A stretch of DNA of 40,158 bases, taken from Candidatus Bathyarchaeota archaeon. Its GTDB lineage: Archaea; Thermoproteota; Bathyarchaeia; TCS64. The notes beneath the pieces were generated by a model. The model saw only the letters and a list, made by a program, of their open reading frames with translations, did not search any database and was not told where the DNA came from. The position numbers and the translations under genes are program-made. Position 1 is the stretch's first letter. The number at the start of each line of letters is the position of its first letter. Below are positions 1-8,621 of the stretch, piece by piece. Where the stretch lies: positions 1 through 40,158 of the forward strand of contig JAFGHP010000104.1 of the NCBI GenBank assembly GCA_016930055.1, in the 5' to 3' direction.

Positions 1-212
1 CCCGTTAAGGTTTACATATTTTGTTTATAAATTAGTTGGAATATTCGTCCAATACAAAAAAACAACACGAAGTCACAAGATGTGTAGTATATATGCCCTC
101 ATTAACTCGCTGAGCTTTCATTATATGAGATCAACAAGGCAATTGATCATGTAAAATGCACGCATTTGCCCTCATTTAGGCATAATTTAAATGCGAAAAC
201 AAAAAACAGGAG

Positions 213-230
213 ACCCCACCGGGGTTTTTA
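213..230 (+). terminator. Intrinsic terminator
   Basis: acccc (213-217) / ggggt (221-225) stem followed by a T-tract. Confidence 0.55.
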
Positions 231-284
231 AAATTGATTTTCCTTTGTAAATACGCCCCATTGTTATTATAATATAATCCACCC

Positions 285-354
285 GTCCACCCTATAATAA
301 TACAAGTCCACCCTATAATAATACCATTCAACACAAGTCCATCCTACAATAAAA
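285..354. repeat. Three direct repeats gtccaccctataataata (third copy degenerate), possible operators
   Basis: Copies start at 285, 306 and 337 (gtccatcctacaataaaa), just upstream of the XRE-type regulator. Confidence 0.7.
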
Positions 355-392
355 TATCTAAGAAAAAGCATTTTTTAATAAATTAAAATTGG

Positions 393-400
393 TATATTTG
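393..400 (+). promoter_or_regulatory. Bacteroidota-type -7 box TATATTTG
   Basis: Matches TAnnTTTG, 31 nt upstream of the ATG at 431. Confidence 0.55.
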
Positions 401-430
401 CCAAGAATATGACAATTTAACACCGAGTAG

Positions 431-634
431 ATGCCAATTTTCGATAAATTAGTAGAGCTAAGAAAGAAAATGAACGTAAAACAAAAGTCCATTGCGGATA
501 AATTAAGGGTAGATGTTACTACGTTAAATAAAATGGAGAGAGATGTAAGAAGGGTAGATTATTATTTATTGGAAGATTATGCTAAGGAACTAGGATTTGA
601 AATAACATTAACATATAAAGGGTGTAATCCATGA
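431..634 (+). CDS. Small XRE-family HTH DNA-binding protein
   Basis: 67 aa; LRKKMNVKQKSIADKLRVDVTTLNKMERDVRRVDYYLLEDYAKELG is a typical XRE HTH pattern. Confidence 0.7.
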   Translation: MPIFDKLVELRKKMNVKQKSIADKLRVDVTTLNKMERDVRRVDYYLLEDYAKELGFEITLTYKGCNP

Positions 635-691
635 CTACTAAAAAATTAAAAAGATCGTCAGAAATAGAAATCTTCAAGACTTTATTATAAT

Positions 692-826
692 ATGAGCAAT
701 CTAAGTATAATTGGGACAATCAGTACGGACATTCCAACTGAACTATTCAATAATTTATTTGAAAAGTTTATAAGCGATAATAACGCTAGTTTTAGCGGAT
801 TTATTTATGAAGATGAAATAATATAA
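692..826 (+). CDS. Small hypothetical protein (44 aa), below ORF-track cutoff
   Basis: Manual translation MSNLSIIGTISTDIPTELFNNLFEKFISDNNASFSGFIYEDEII*. Confidence 0.45.
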   Translation: MSNLSIIGTISTDIPTELFNNLFEKFISDNNASFSGFIYEDEII

Positions 827-838
827 TGCAAAGACAAA

Positions 839-988
839 ATGGACGGTGCGATAGAAACTTTCGGGATAGCCTTACAGTCAATAGCCGGGTATTTAAATAA
901 CGATCCTGTAAATGCTTGTTTTTCAATAATAATCATTATATTAGCGTCTAAGTTAGTATATGATATGTTTGAATTTACTAAAAACTAA
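839..988 (+). CDS. Small single-TM protein (49 aa)
   Basis: Manual translation MDGAIETFGIALQSIAGYLNNDPVNACFSIIIIILASKLVYDMFEFTKN*; hydrophobic segment. Confidence 0.5.
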   Translation: MDGAIETFGIALQSIAGYLNNDPVNACFSIIIIILASKLVYDMFEFTKN

Positions 989-994
989 TAGATT

Positions 995-1156
995 ATGATT
1001 AGATTTATTATTGCCTTGGCTCTAATTATAATTTCGTTAGTTATAATTTCTGTAATTAGCTTCATGAGCTTTGTAAGCCAGATAATACTTAATTACTGGT
1101 CTATTGGAGCTATTATTTTATTATGTTTATTACTAATTGGAGTTATACTATTATGA
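995..1156 (+). CDS. Small highly hydrophobic membrane protein (53 aa)
   Basis: Manual translation MIRFIIALALIIISLVIISVISFMSFVSQIILNYWSIGAIILLCLLLIGVILL*; ATGA overlap with the next gene. Confidence 0.5.
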   Translation: MIRFIIALALIIISLVIISVISFMSFVSQIILNYWSIGAIILLCLLLIGVILL

Positions 1157-1668
1157 TAAAGCCATACCATGGAAGAATAGTTATCAGGCTTGACGACCCG
1201 AAAGATCTTGGAATAATAGTTCCTATGCATATACGTAGGAAGCAAAACAAGGGTATTGTTTATGAGGTAGATAAGGTAAGCGATTTTAAGGTAGGTGATC
1301 GCGTTGTATTTCAGCCCAGAAAGGGGTTAAAGTTTGATGATGCGTTAGATAAGCCAAAAGCATTAATCTTAGAAGAAGATATAGTTTTAATACTTAAAAA
1401 AAATGGAATGAAACAATTAAAAGGAGATAGAATTTGCGTTAAGAAGATAGAACTTGACAAAGTAACCGGAAGCGGAATTATTATACCTGACACAGTTTCA
1501 AACGAATCTGGAAGAGGGATAGTTAAATGGGTTGGCGAAAGTGATGACGCTAAACGTTACGAATTAGAATCCGAAGTTTTATTTAACTCTACATCCGGGA
1601 ATGATATTGAGATAAGCGGACAGCTTTATCTTATTCTCAGTTGTAAAGACGTAATCGCTGTTATTTAA
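1153..1668 (+). CDS. Tandem GroES-like co-chaperonin
   Basis: Real start is probably ATG 1153 (MIKPYHGRIVIRL...), not 1123. Two GroES-like units: IKPYHGRIVIRL...FKVGDRVVFQ... and LKGDRICVKKIELDKVTGSGIIIPDT...GRGIVKWVG...YLILSCKDVIAVI. Confidence 0.8.
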   Translation: MIKPYHGRIVIRLDDPKDLGIIVPMHIRRKQNKGIVYEVDKVSDFKVGDRVVFQPRKGLKFDDALDKPKALILEEDIVLILKKNGMKQLKGDRICVKKIELDKVTGSGIIIPDTVSNESGRGIVKWVGESDDAKRYELESEVLFNSTSGNDIEISGQLYLILSCKDVIAVI

Positions 1669-1678
1669 TTGATATTAA

Positions 1679-2338
1679 ATGGAACTAAGACATATAACTA
1701 CATCAAAGTTCATATTTAACCCAAAGAAGCCGGAATTTGAACAGCAAATGATAGATAGGAGTAATGTATTCGATTTGAAGTGGAGGCGAAAAGATTGGCT
1801 TACTTACATCACTATAGTATATGATTTAAACTCTGAGTTAAGGAGAAATACAAGAGAATATATTCAGAGGAAAGTTGATGGGGCTAAGATAGCTGGTTTT
1901 GAGATGAAGAACGGTTCTTTTGATAAACGGGTAGAGAATATACTTCTTGGTGAAAACGAAGAATTTAACAGGGCTGTTGTAGAATATGTTTATTACAATT
2001 TCAATAACGATTATAAACTACTTTATATATTAGAAGAAAGTTATAATAAAGCAATAAGGGATCAGGGGTCTAAACTACAGGTTTTAGGGGATAAGGATAG
2101 GAAAAACTTAACCGAAACAAAGATTCAGATTGAAGGGCTTGAGCAGGTTTTATTTGGTGGTGTTGAAACCATTAATATGAAGAAAGCTCTTTACGAGGGA
2201 ACTGAGGCAGCCAGAACAAGGTTAAGGAGGGAGGATGAGATGAAGATGTTTGAGGAGAACGGTTTAGATCCCTGGAACCCATTCCCTGGATATAAAGTAG
2301 AAAAACTAGAGTGCGTTGGAGATAAGATACCGAGATAA
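1679..2338 (+). CDS. Hypothetical protein in DNA-packaging region (possible small terminase-like role)
   Basis: 219 aa ORF; position upstream of TerL only. Confidence 0.6.
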   Translation: MELRHITTSKFIFNPKKPEFEQQMIDRSNVFDLKWRRKDWLTYITIVYDLNSELRRNTREYIQRKVDGAKIAGFEMKNGSFDKRVENILLGENEEFNRAVVEYVYYNFNNDYKLLYILEESYNKAIRDQGSKLQVLGDKDRKNLTETKIQIEGLEQVLFGGVETINMKKALYEGTEAARTRLRREDEMKMFEENGLDPWNPFPGYKVEKLECVGDKIPR

Positions 2339-2374
2339 GCTTCATTATATAGGTTGTAACTAAAATCAAGAAGA

Positions 2375-3136
2375 ATGACTGAAGAATTTAGACCTAGATT
2401 ATCAAGAGAGGAGAATGATTTAATATTAAAGTACAGAAGATTAAAGTTAGGCGGAATAACAGTTGATTTAGATAACATTAAAGATAAAGAAGGGGTTCTG
2501 GTTATAGGAGATTTACATTCTCCTTTTATTAAATACGGGTATTTGGAATTCTGCAAGGAAATTCAAAAAAAATACAACACAGAAAAAACCGTTTTTATTG
2601 GCGATATAATTGACAACCATTATTCAAGTTACCACGAAACAGACCCAGACGGGCACAGTGCAGGAGCGGAGTTATTAAAGTCAAAGGAAGAAATAAGTAA
2701 TTGGTATAAATCATTCCCTAAAGCTAAGGTATGCAACGGAAATCATGATTTAATTGCTTCAAGAAAGTCAATGACAGCGGGTCTTTCAGCCTCTTGGATT
2801 AGAACAATAGGAGAAGTTTTAGAGACACCAGATTGGGAATATGGGGAGGAGTTTATTATAAATGACGTAATGTATACACATGGTACTGGAAGGAAGGCAA
2901 GAAACAGAGCGCAGAAGGATTTGATAAGTGTAGTTCAGGGGCATTATCATTCAGAGAGTTATATTGAGAATTTCGTAGGTGAGCGTTTTAAAATATTTGC
3001 AATGCAACTTGGATGCGGGATAGATAGGAGGTCGTATGGAATGGCTTACGGGAAAAGATTTAATAAACCTCATATTAATTGCGGAATAATACTTGACAAC
3101 GGAACGCTTCCGATAATAGAAATGATGAAACTTTAA
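2375..3136 (+). CDS. Calcineurin-like metallophosphoesterase
   Basis: Motifs GDLHSP, GDIIDN, GNHD, THG, GHYHSE. Confidence 0.88.
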   Translation: MTEEFRPRLSREENDLILKYRRLKLGGITVDLDNIKDKEGVLVIGDLHSPFIKYGYLEFCKEIQKKYNTEKTVFIGDIIDNHYSSYHETDPDGHSAGAELLKSKEEISNWYKSFPKAKVCNGNHDLIASRKSMTAGLSASWIRTIGEVLETPDWEYGEEFIINDVMYTHGTGRKARNRAQKDLISVVQGHYHSESYIENFVGERFKIFAMQLGCGIDRRSYGMAYGKRFNKPHINCGIILDNGTLPIIEMMKL

Positions 3137-3158
3137 AATATAGAATAAGATAAAAAAG

Positions 3159-3194
3159 AAAAGCCCGCAAAATCATGATAAAAACGGGCCTTTC
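3159..3194 (+). terminator. Intrinsic terminator
   Basis: gcccg (3163-3167) / cgggc (3185-3189) followed by cttt, A-rich upstream. Confidence 0.5.
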
Positions 3195-3239
3195 AGCATC
3201 GAAATGAAGGTATTACAAAGTTAATAAAATATTTTTATT

Positions 3240-5549
3240 TTGAAAGTAGATTACGATAAATATTGCATATTAAATAAGGACGATAGTGTTTTACGTCCAA
3301 TAGTAATTAAACTGCCATCACCACCTGACGGAACTTTAATAGACGGATATGGATTAGATAAAGTAGATCAGTATTTTAGAAGAAGAGAACTTCCTGCGAA
3401 GCTTCAAATGATAGAAAAAAGAGCAAGGAAGAAGTGCGAGGAAATGGGTGATACAATGTCTAACTTTAAGCCAAACGGATATCACGTACAAAAAGAGTTT
3501 TGGAAAATAGTAGAAGACGAAAAGGAAAATCTTAAAGATGAAATAACGTGGATAAAACATACATGGTGGTACTTAAGGCACGGTTACTGGTTTATGAACT
3601 ACGGAAAGGCTACATGGCTTCCGCCTTGGTATTTTAGGTTTCTTAATTTTTATTATATAGAAGAAAAAAATACCGGATATCCACAATACAGAGATAGAGA
3701 CAGGAGAGCTGAAATAGGAGCTTGGTACGCTTATACTGCAACCGAATCTTTTAAGAATCTCGATAAAGAAGGTAATGCGTTAAATACAGAAATGATAGAC
3801 TTTGAAAGGAGGGTTTTTTATGGAACAATAGAACCTAAAAGACGAAGAGGAGGGGCTACGGCAAGAAGCCTTAATCATGGACTGTATATAATGGAAACAA
3901 ATATCGGGGCCTATTGTGAGATAACGGCGGATATAGGAAAGCACTCAAAAGACATCTTTAGAGAAAAATTATCCCCCGCATGGTCACATACTCCTATATT
4001 TCTTAAGCCTGTTTATGATGGAGACGACAGACCAGCTAAAAGCATAAATCTATCGCATCCAAAAACAGTTCTTAAAGAAAATTGTCTGTCTTCTGTATTT
4101 GGATACACAGAATCAGCGGATGAAAAAGCAAATGATTCAAGGTCTCTTTATTTTCTTCTTTCAGATGAAGAAGGTAAGGGAGCTTCAAGAGCAGACGTTA
4201 AAACAAGGTGGGGTATTAACATGCTTACAATGAGTCAAATGCAAACAATTTATGGTTATTGCGACCACCCATCAACCGTTGAGGAAATGAAAGATGGAGG
4301 TGCTGAATACAGAAGTATGTTTGAGTTTTCAGATTTTTATATAAGAAACACATCCGGGCAAACTCTTTCAGGCTTGTTACCTTTATTTTTTAAAGCTACA
4401 GATGGAGCTGATGGATTTATAGATAGGTGGGGATATTCTGTTATTGACGACCCTACTGAAGATCAAATAAAATACGCGCCAAAAGGAAACACATACGCTA
4501 AATCAGGAAGAGGATCTTTAAATTATTTAAAGACTGACCTTGAAATACTTTTAAATGACGGGTCGTTTGAAAAACTAAAAGAGTATAGGGAAAAATTAAG
4601 AAGAAATCCACTTGATTCTGCTGATTGCTGGAGGGGAGCCGCAGGAGACATGGGCTTTAATATTATAATAATTGATAAAGCGATTATAGACGCAAAGTAT
4701 AAAAAGGTATACCAGGGAAATTTTGTATGGGAAAGAGGAATAAGAGACTCGAAAGTTGTATGGAAAGATGATAAGGTAAAAGGAAAGTGGTTTGTTTCTG
4801 ATTTTTTAATAGGAAGAGACAATAAGTGGAAATACGCGATGTCTAACCATCAAGACCCAGAAACTGGTAGATATGTTCAGTCAAAGACACCTTTAAATCC
4901 ATTAATAACAATGGGCGGATGTGATTCATTTAGATTTAGGGCTGCATCTCAAACAAGAAGCTTGTCTTATGGTGAAAATTCAAGCCTGTCTGATGGCGGT
5001 TTAGCTGTTTTATTAAATTTTGATTCATCAATAGATGGAGATAATGATGAAAAAGACTGGTCTACAGAAAGATTTATATGTACATACAGAAATAGGCCGT
5101 CGTTAGATGATTATTGCGAGGATGCGTTAATGATGTGTGTATATTATGGGTGTATGATAATCGGTGAGAGAAATACGGAGTATATGATTGATTACTTCAT
5201 TAAAAGGGGTTACGCTGGATATCTTTTATATTTAATGGACGCGACCGGAAAGGTTGCACCTCAACCATGGGTTTATTCTGGCGGTGTAAATTCAGCCCCA
5301 AAAACAGACGCGCTTTCTTTTTTTAAAGAACACATAGACCTTCACGGTCACAAGGAGTTTCATACAGACCTATTATTAGAAGCAAAAAATCTTAGTTCAC
5401 CAGAAGATTTACATACAAAAGACTTGTTGGCGGCTGCGCTGTGGGCTAAATACGGGGCTAAAAAGGGGCACCAAAGAAAGTATGATAGAATAGAACTTTC
5501 TAGGACTATAGATATTACAAATTCTTGGTTAAGAGGAAGAAATATTTAA
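3240..5549 (+). CDS. terL: Terminase large subunit
   Basis: 769 aa; RRRGGATARS (Walker A-like), SLYFLLSDEEGKG (Walker B-like); directly before portal. Apparent TTG start. Confidence 0.8.
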   Translation: MKVDYDKYCILNKDDSVLRPIVIKLPSPPDGTLIDGYGLDKVDQYFRRRELPAKLQMIEKRARKKCEEMGDTMSNFKPNGYHVQKEFWKIVEDEKENLKDEITWIKHTWWYLRHGYWFMNYGKATWLPPWYFRFLNFYYIEEKNTGYPQYRDRDRRAEIGAWYAYTATESFKNLDKEGNALNTEMIDFERRVFYGTIEPKRRRGGATARSLNHGLYIMETNIGAYCEITADIGKHSKDIFREKLSPAWSHTPIFLKPVYDGDDRPAKSINLSHPKTVLKENCLSSVFGYTESADEKANDSRSLYFLLSDEEGKGASRADVKTRWGINMLTMSQMQTIYGYCDHPSTVEEMKDGGAEYRSMFEFSDFYIRNTSGQTLSGLLPLFFKATDGADGFIDRWGYSVIDDPTEDQIKYAPKGNTYAKSGRGSLNYLKTDLEILLNDGSFEKLKEYREKLRRNPLDSADCWRGAAGDMGFNIIIIDKAIIDAKYKKVYQGNFVWERGIRDSKVVWKDDKVKGKWFVSDFLIGRDNKWKYAMSNHQDPETGRYVQSKTPLNPLITMGGCDSFRFRAASQTRSLSYGENSSLSDGGLAVLLNFDSSIDGDNDEKDWSTERFICTYRNRPSLDDYCEDALMMCVYYGCMIIGERNTEYMIDYFIKRGYAGYLLYLMDATGKVAPQPWVYSGGVNSAPKTDALSFFKEHIDLHGHKEFHTDLLLEAKNLSSPEDLHTKDLLAAALWAKYGAKKGHQRKYDRIELSRTIDITNSWLRGRNI

Positions 5550-5581
5550 ATTTTGCAAAAAAAAATCAAAAATATTAAGTG

Positions 5582-5728
5582 TTAAATTATAAGATCTATC
5601 AATTTAGTCAGAGCCTCATTCACGGAAGCTTGGTATTCAATTAAAACTTCATTTCTTCCCCATCCTGTTTTACGAGAAAGCCTTCTTTTGAAAATTAATT
5701 CAATAGATTCTAGTAGTTTAGATTTCAT
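5582..5728 (-). CDS. Small hypothetical protein (48 aa), minus strand, not in ORF track
   Basis: Manual reverse translation MKSKLLESIELIFKRRLSRKTGWGRNEVLIEYQASVNEALTKLIDLII*. Confidence 0.55.
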   Translation of the reverse strand: MKSKLLESIELIFKRRLSRKTGWGRNEVLIEYQASVNEALTKLIDLII

Positions 5729-6024
5729 AATTATGATTTTATTGGTAATTAATTAATATTATATTAACTATCTAATTACCTGGATAATAGATCTTGAGTT
5801 TGTGGGTATGTAAAGCAAGTCAACCCCCTACCCCCCTTAAAGTAGAAAGATTGATTTGCCATACCTTTACCTGTGACAATGAGTCTGTCGTCTGTTTGGG
5901 CTGAAGGCGGGAAGCAAGTCGTAGAAAACCCATCTCCTTCATTTAAATGCGCAATACTGCGTAATATGTTTGTTCCATCTTGTCGTATAGACCCTGTTAT
6001 TATCAGCGCGGCCTTTCACTTTAT

Positions 6025-6145
6025 GAAAAAAGAAAACCCAGACATGGGACAATCATGTTTGGGTAAATCTTTGCTGCTTTAGCTCTCCGGATCTATTCCG
6101 GGTTATCCTTGATTTACTAATTGTCCTAGTAATTAAATTTTCTAC
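6025..6145 (-). ncRNA. Candidate minus-strand structured small RNA / leader with kissing hairpins
   Basis: Promoter-like TTTG-N18-TATATTTG on minus; hairpins 6114-6132, 6087-6101 and 6037-6063. Loops attgtcc and ggacaat are perfectly complementary; the last stem is followed on minus by ttttcttttttc. Confidence 0.45.
6037..6063 (-). terminator. Minus-strand intrinsic terminator-like hairpin
   Basis: cccagacatg-ggacaat-catgtttggg (10-bp stem, one G-T); minus strand reads ...ctgggttttcttttttc. Confidence 0.6.
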
Positions 6146-6147
6146 AG

Positions 6148-6177
6148 CAAATATATAAATAAATAATTAAAAACAAA
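6148..6177 (-). promoter_or_regulatory. Minus-strand Bacteroidota-type promoter
   Basis: Plus strand caaatata 6148-6155 and caaa 6174-6177, i.e. TTTG-N18-TATATTTG on minus. Confidence 0.55.
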
Positions 6178-6193
6178 TAAAATTTTAATTATT

Positions 6194-6201
6194 TATCTTT
6201 G
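6194..6201 (+). promoter_or_regulatory. -7 box TATCTTTG upstream of portal gene
   Basis: TAnnTTTG, 16 nt before ATG 6217. Confidence 0.5.
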
Positions 6202-6216
6202 ATAAAAAAATAAAGT

Positions 6217-8559
6217 ATGGCTAAGATACCATCGAGCGAAATACAGTCTAGGGACGGAAACATTTTCCCAAGAATGTCTGAGATAGCTTATGAAGAGAAA
6301 CAAAAACCGGAATACATTTTAAGTGTAGCTAAAGCAATTTACTCTACTTACGCAAACGATCTAGGTGATGTCCCGTATTCAGGACTTGATAATCATATAG
6401 ATTCATTACGAATAATCGCAAGGGGCAGACAATCGGCAGACCAGTACAAAAAATATTTTATAGGAGGAAAAATACCGTCTATTGATGTATTAAGCGCCAT
6501 TGACATGAGCGAAAAAGAAAGCTCTGACGAGGCATCAAGGAAGGGGCATTTTACAGGTATGTGGGAGGTTATGTCTGTAATCCCAAACATAAAGACTAAG
6601 GTAAAGGGTGAATTTCTTGGAAAGGATGTTGATATAAAGGCGTTTTGCACTGACATGGACGCTAATATAGCCGAAACCTTAAAAATGAACAAAGAGTGGG
6701 TTAAGATTAAGTATAAGCCCATATTAAACAATTTGCGATCAAAGGCATTACTTCCACCACAAGAAGGTTCAGTAGATTCGTATGAAGCGCTTCAGGATAT
6801 AAAAGCGGAAGGTGGATTTAAAGAGAACTACATAAAAGGAATTGAGCAAGCTATATCGCACACTGAAGATATATCAGATTGGAAATTATCGCTTAAAGAG
6901 AAGCTATTTGACGACTTATTTGATATAGGCTGTGCATTTGCTATATCTGATTATGATTATCAAAAACATAAGGTTATATGGAAATATATTGATCCTAAAA
7001 ATTTTGGGTGTCAGTATTCATTCCAAAAAGATTTTTCAGATTCAAATTATTGTTATTGGTTTGAATATCCTTCAATTAATAATATAAGAGAAAACCAAGA
7101 TAAATATACAGACGGAACTAAATACGGGTTGACATACGAAGACCTGTCTTGCATAGCAAATTCGTACAGAGATTACGGTAAAAACGATAATTCATTGTGG
7201 TATAAATACCCACAAGATAATATGCCTGATATTTCTGTTTGTGAAATGACTATAAGGTGGTGGGATGTAGAATTAAAGAAGAAGTCTGAATATACAAACC
7301 CAAATGGAAGACAAAGTTACGTTCCATATAAAAAAGGTCATGAAAACAGTAAGAGTTATAAGATAATAGAAACAAGGGAGAAAAAAGTATATCAGTGTAA
7401 ATGGATTGTTGGCACTAATTATATTAGAGATTTTGGGTGTATGCCAAATCAATCTCAAACATTAGGATTTACCGGAATAAAACTTCTTGAGACCTCATAT
7501 ATAGAAAGGCTTGTTCCTATCGCTCACTCATTTGCAATTCAATGGGAAACGTTTATTAACGCTATGTCAAAAGCGCAAAATGATTTTTATGCATTTGATG
7601 CAGCAAAATTAGCCTTATTAAGCGATGGTGGTAAAAAATACGACCCGTTAAAAATGATTGAAATAATGCGCACTGAGAACGTGTTTTTTTACATGGGAGA
7701 ATCTCAGGGCGGGGATGGAGTTCCAATTAAGAAGATAGAAGGTACTTTGCTTACAGACATTCAAAAAACACTAATGATAATGCAGGAGCTTCTTACTGTT
7801 GCTGAGATGCTTACTGGAATTTCAGCTATAACAATGGGAGCTACGCCAGACCCAAATATGCCAGTAAGAACCTCACTGGCAAGCATTAACTCATCTAATA
7901 CAGCGATATCTTATATTCATAATTCAGTTATGACAATAAAAACAAGGCTTGGAGAGATGACAATACCAATGCTTGTTAATCTTTTGTTGATTGATGATAA
8001 GTCAAATAAAGCGTATGCAAAAGCCATAGGTGAAGACGATGTTTATTCAATTATACAAAATAAGAATAACATTGATTCTTTAGCTATTAAGCTTTATCCA
8101 AGGCCAACAGACGAGATGAAAGAGAGAATAGTTCAAAACTTACAATTTATGGTTCAGCAGGGAGTCATTGACGGGGTAATGGCTATGCAGATAGAATATC
8201 AATTATATAGGGGTGGAAATTTCTTGGAAATACTTCATAAAGTAGACTACCTAATAAGAAAAGAGAAGGCGAGAATAGCAAATGAAAAACAAATGCTAAT
8301 AAGAGAACAAACGGCAGGAAACGAAAGAGCTTCTCAGGTTCGGGTTCAAAGCGCCCAAGCGATAGAGCAGGCAAGAATGCAAGCTGACGCTAACAAGGAA
8401 TATCAAAGGGGTCAGGCTAATTTACAGGTAGAAGAAGCTAAATTTCAAAACGAAATAAAGTCTAAGTATGTAGATAATAAATTAGCAAGCGGAGAAAGTA
8501 TTGATAAAATACTTATGGATTTACAGTCTTTAATGAATCAGCAAAGAGAGCAGGTTTGA
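6217..8559 (+). CDS. Portal protein
   Basis: 780 aa, follows TerL and precedes scaffold/MCP; Q/E/A-rich coiled C-terminus typical of podoviral portals. Confidence 0.75.
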   Translation: MAKIPSSEIQSRDGNIFPRMSEIAYEEKQKPEYILSVAKAIYSTYANDLGDVPYSGLDNHIDSLRIIARGRQSADQYKKYFIGGKIPSIDVLSAIDMSEKESSDEASRKGHFTGMWEVMSVIPNIKTKVKGEFLGKDVDIKAFCTDMDANIAETLKMNKEWVKIKYKPILNNLRSKALLPPQEGSVDSYEALQDIKAEGGFKENYIKGIEQAISHTEDISDWKLSLKEKLFDDLFDIGCAFAISDYDYQKHKVIWKYIDPKNFGCQYSFQKDFSDSNYCYWFEYPSINNIRENQDKYTDGTKYGLTYEDLSCIANSYRDYGKNDNSLWYKYPQDNMPDISVCEMTIRWWDVELKKKSEYTNPNGRQSYVPYKKGHENSKSYKIIETREKKVYQCKWIVGTNYIRDFGCMPNQSQTLGFTGIKLLETSYIERLVPIAHSFAIQWETFINAMSKAQNDFYAFDAAKLALLSDGGKKYDPLKMIEIMRTENVFFYMGESQGGDGVPIKKIEGTLLTDIQKTLMIMQELLTVAEMLTGISAITMGATPDPNMPVRTSLASINSSNTAISYIHNSVMTIKTRLGEMTIPMLVNLLLIDDKSNKAYAKAIGEDDVYSIIQNKNNIDSLAIKLYPRPTDEMKERIVQNLQFMVQQGVIDGVMAMQIEYQLYRGGNFLEILHKVDYLIRKEKARIANEKQMLIREQTAGNERASQVRVQSAQAIEQARMQADANKEYQRGQANLQVEEAKFQNEIKSKYVDNKLASGESIDKILMDLQSLMNQQREQV

Positions 8560-8587
8560 GTGTAAAAACCATTTATTTTTTATATAT

Positions 8588-8595
8588 TATATTTG
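8588..8595 (+). promoter_or_regulatory. -7 box TATATTTG
   Basis: 27 nt upstream of ATG 8622. Confidence 0.5.
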
Positions 8596-8621
8596 TTGCA
8601 ACCAAAACAAAAGAGTGAAAG

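Noticed and set aside
1123-1152. Upstream start MFITNWSYTI for the GroES-like gene
   Set aside because: This stretch overlaps the end of the upstream membrane-protein ORF; the ATGA-coupled ATG at 1153 gives a standard GroES N-terminus.
1311-1493. Minus-strand ORFs lying opposite large plus CDS (e.g. 1311-1493, 2191-2556, 11434-11850, 24189-24647, 27472-27786)
   Set aside because: Antisense shadows of well-supported genes, with low-complexity S/L/F-rich translations and no promoter or family signal.
5873-6082. Plus-strand ORF of 69 aa
   Set aside because: Overlaps the minus-strand terminator hairpin and an equally long minus frame; no recognisable motif. Not supported as CDS.
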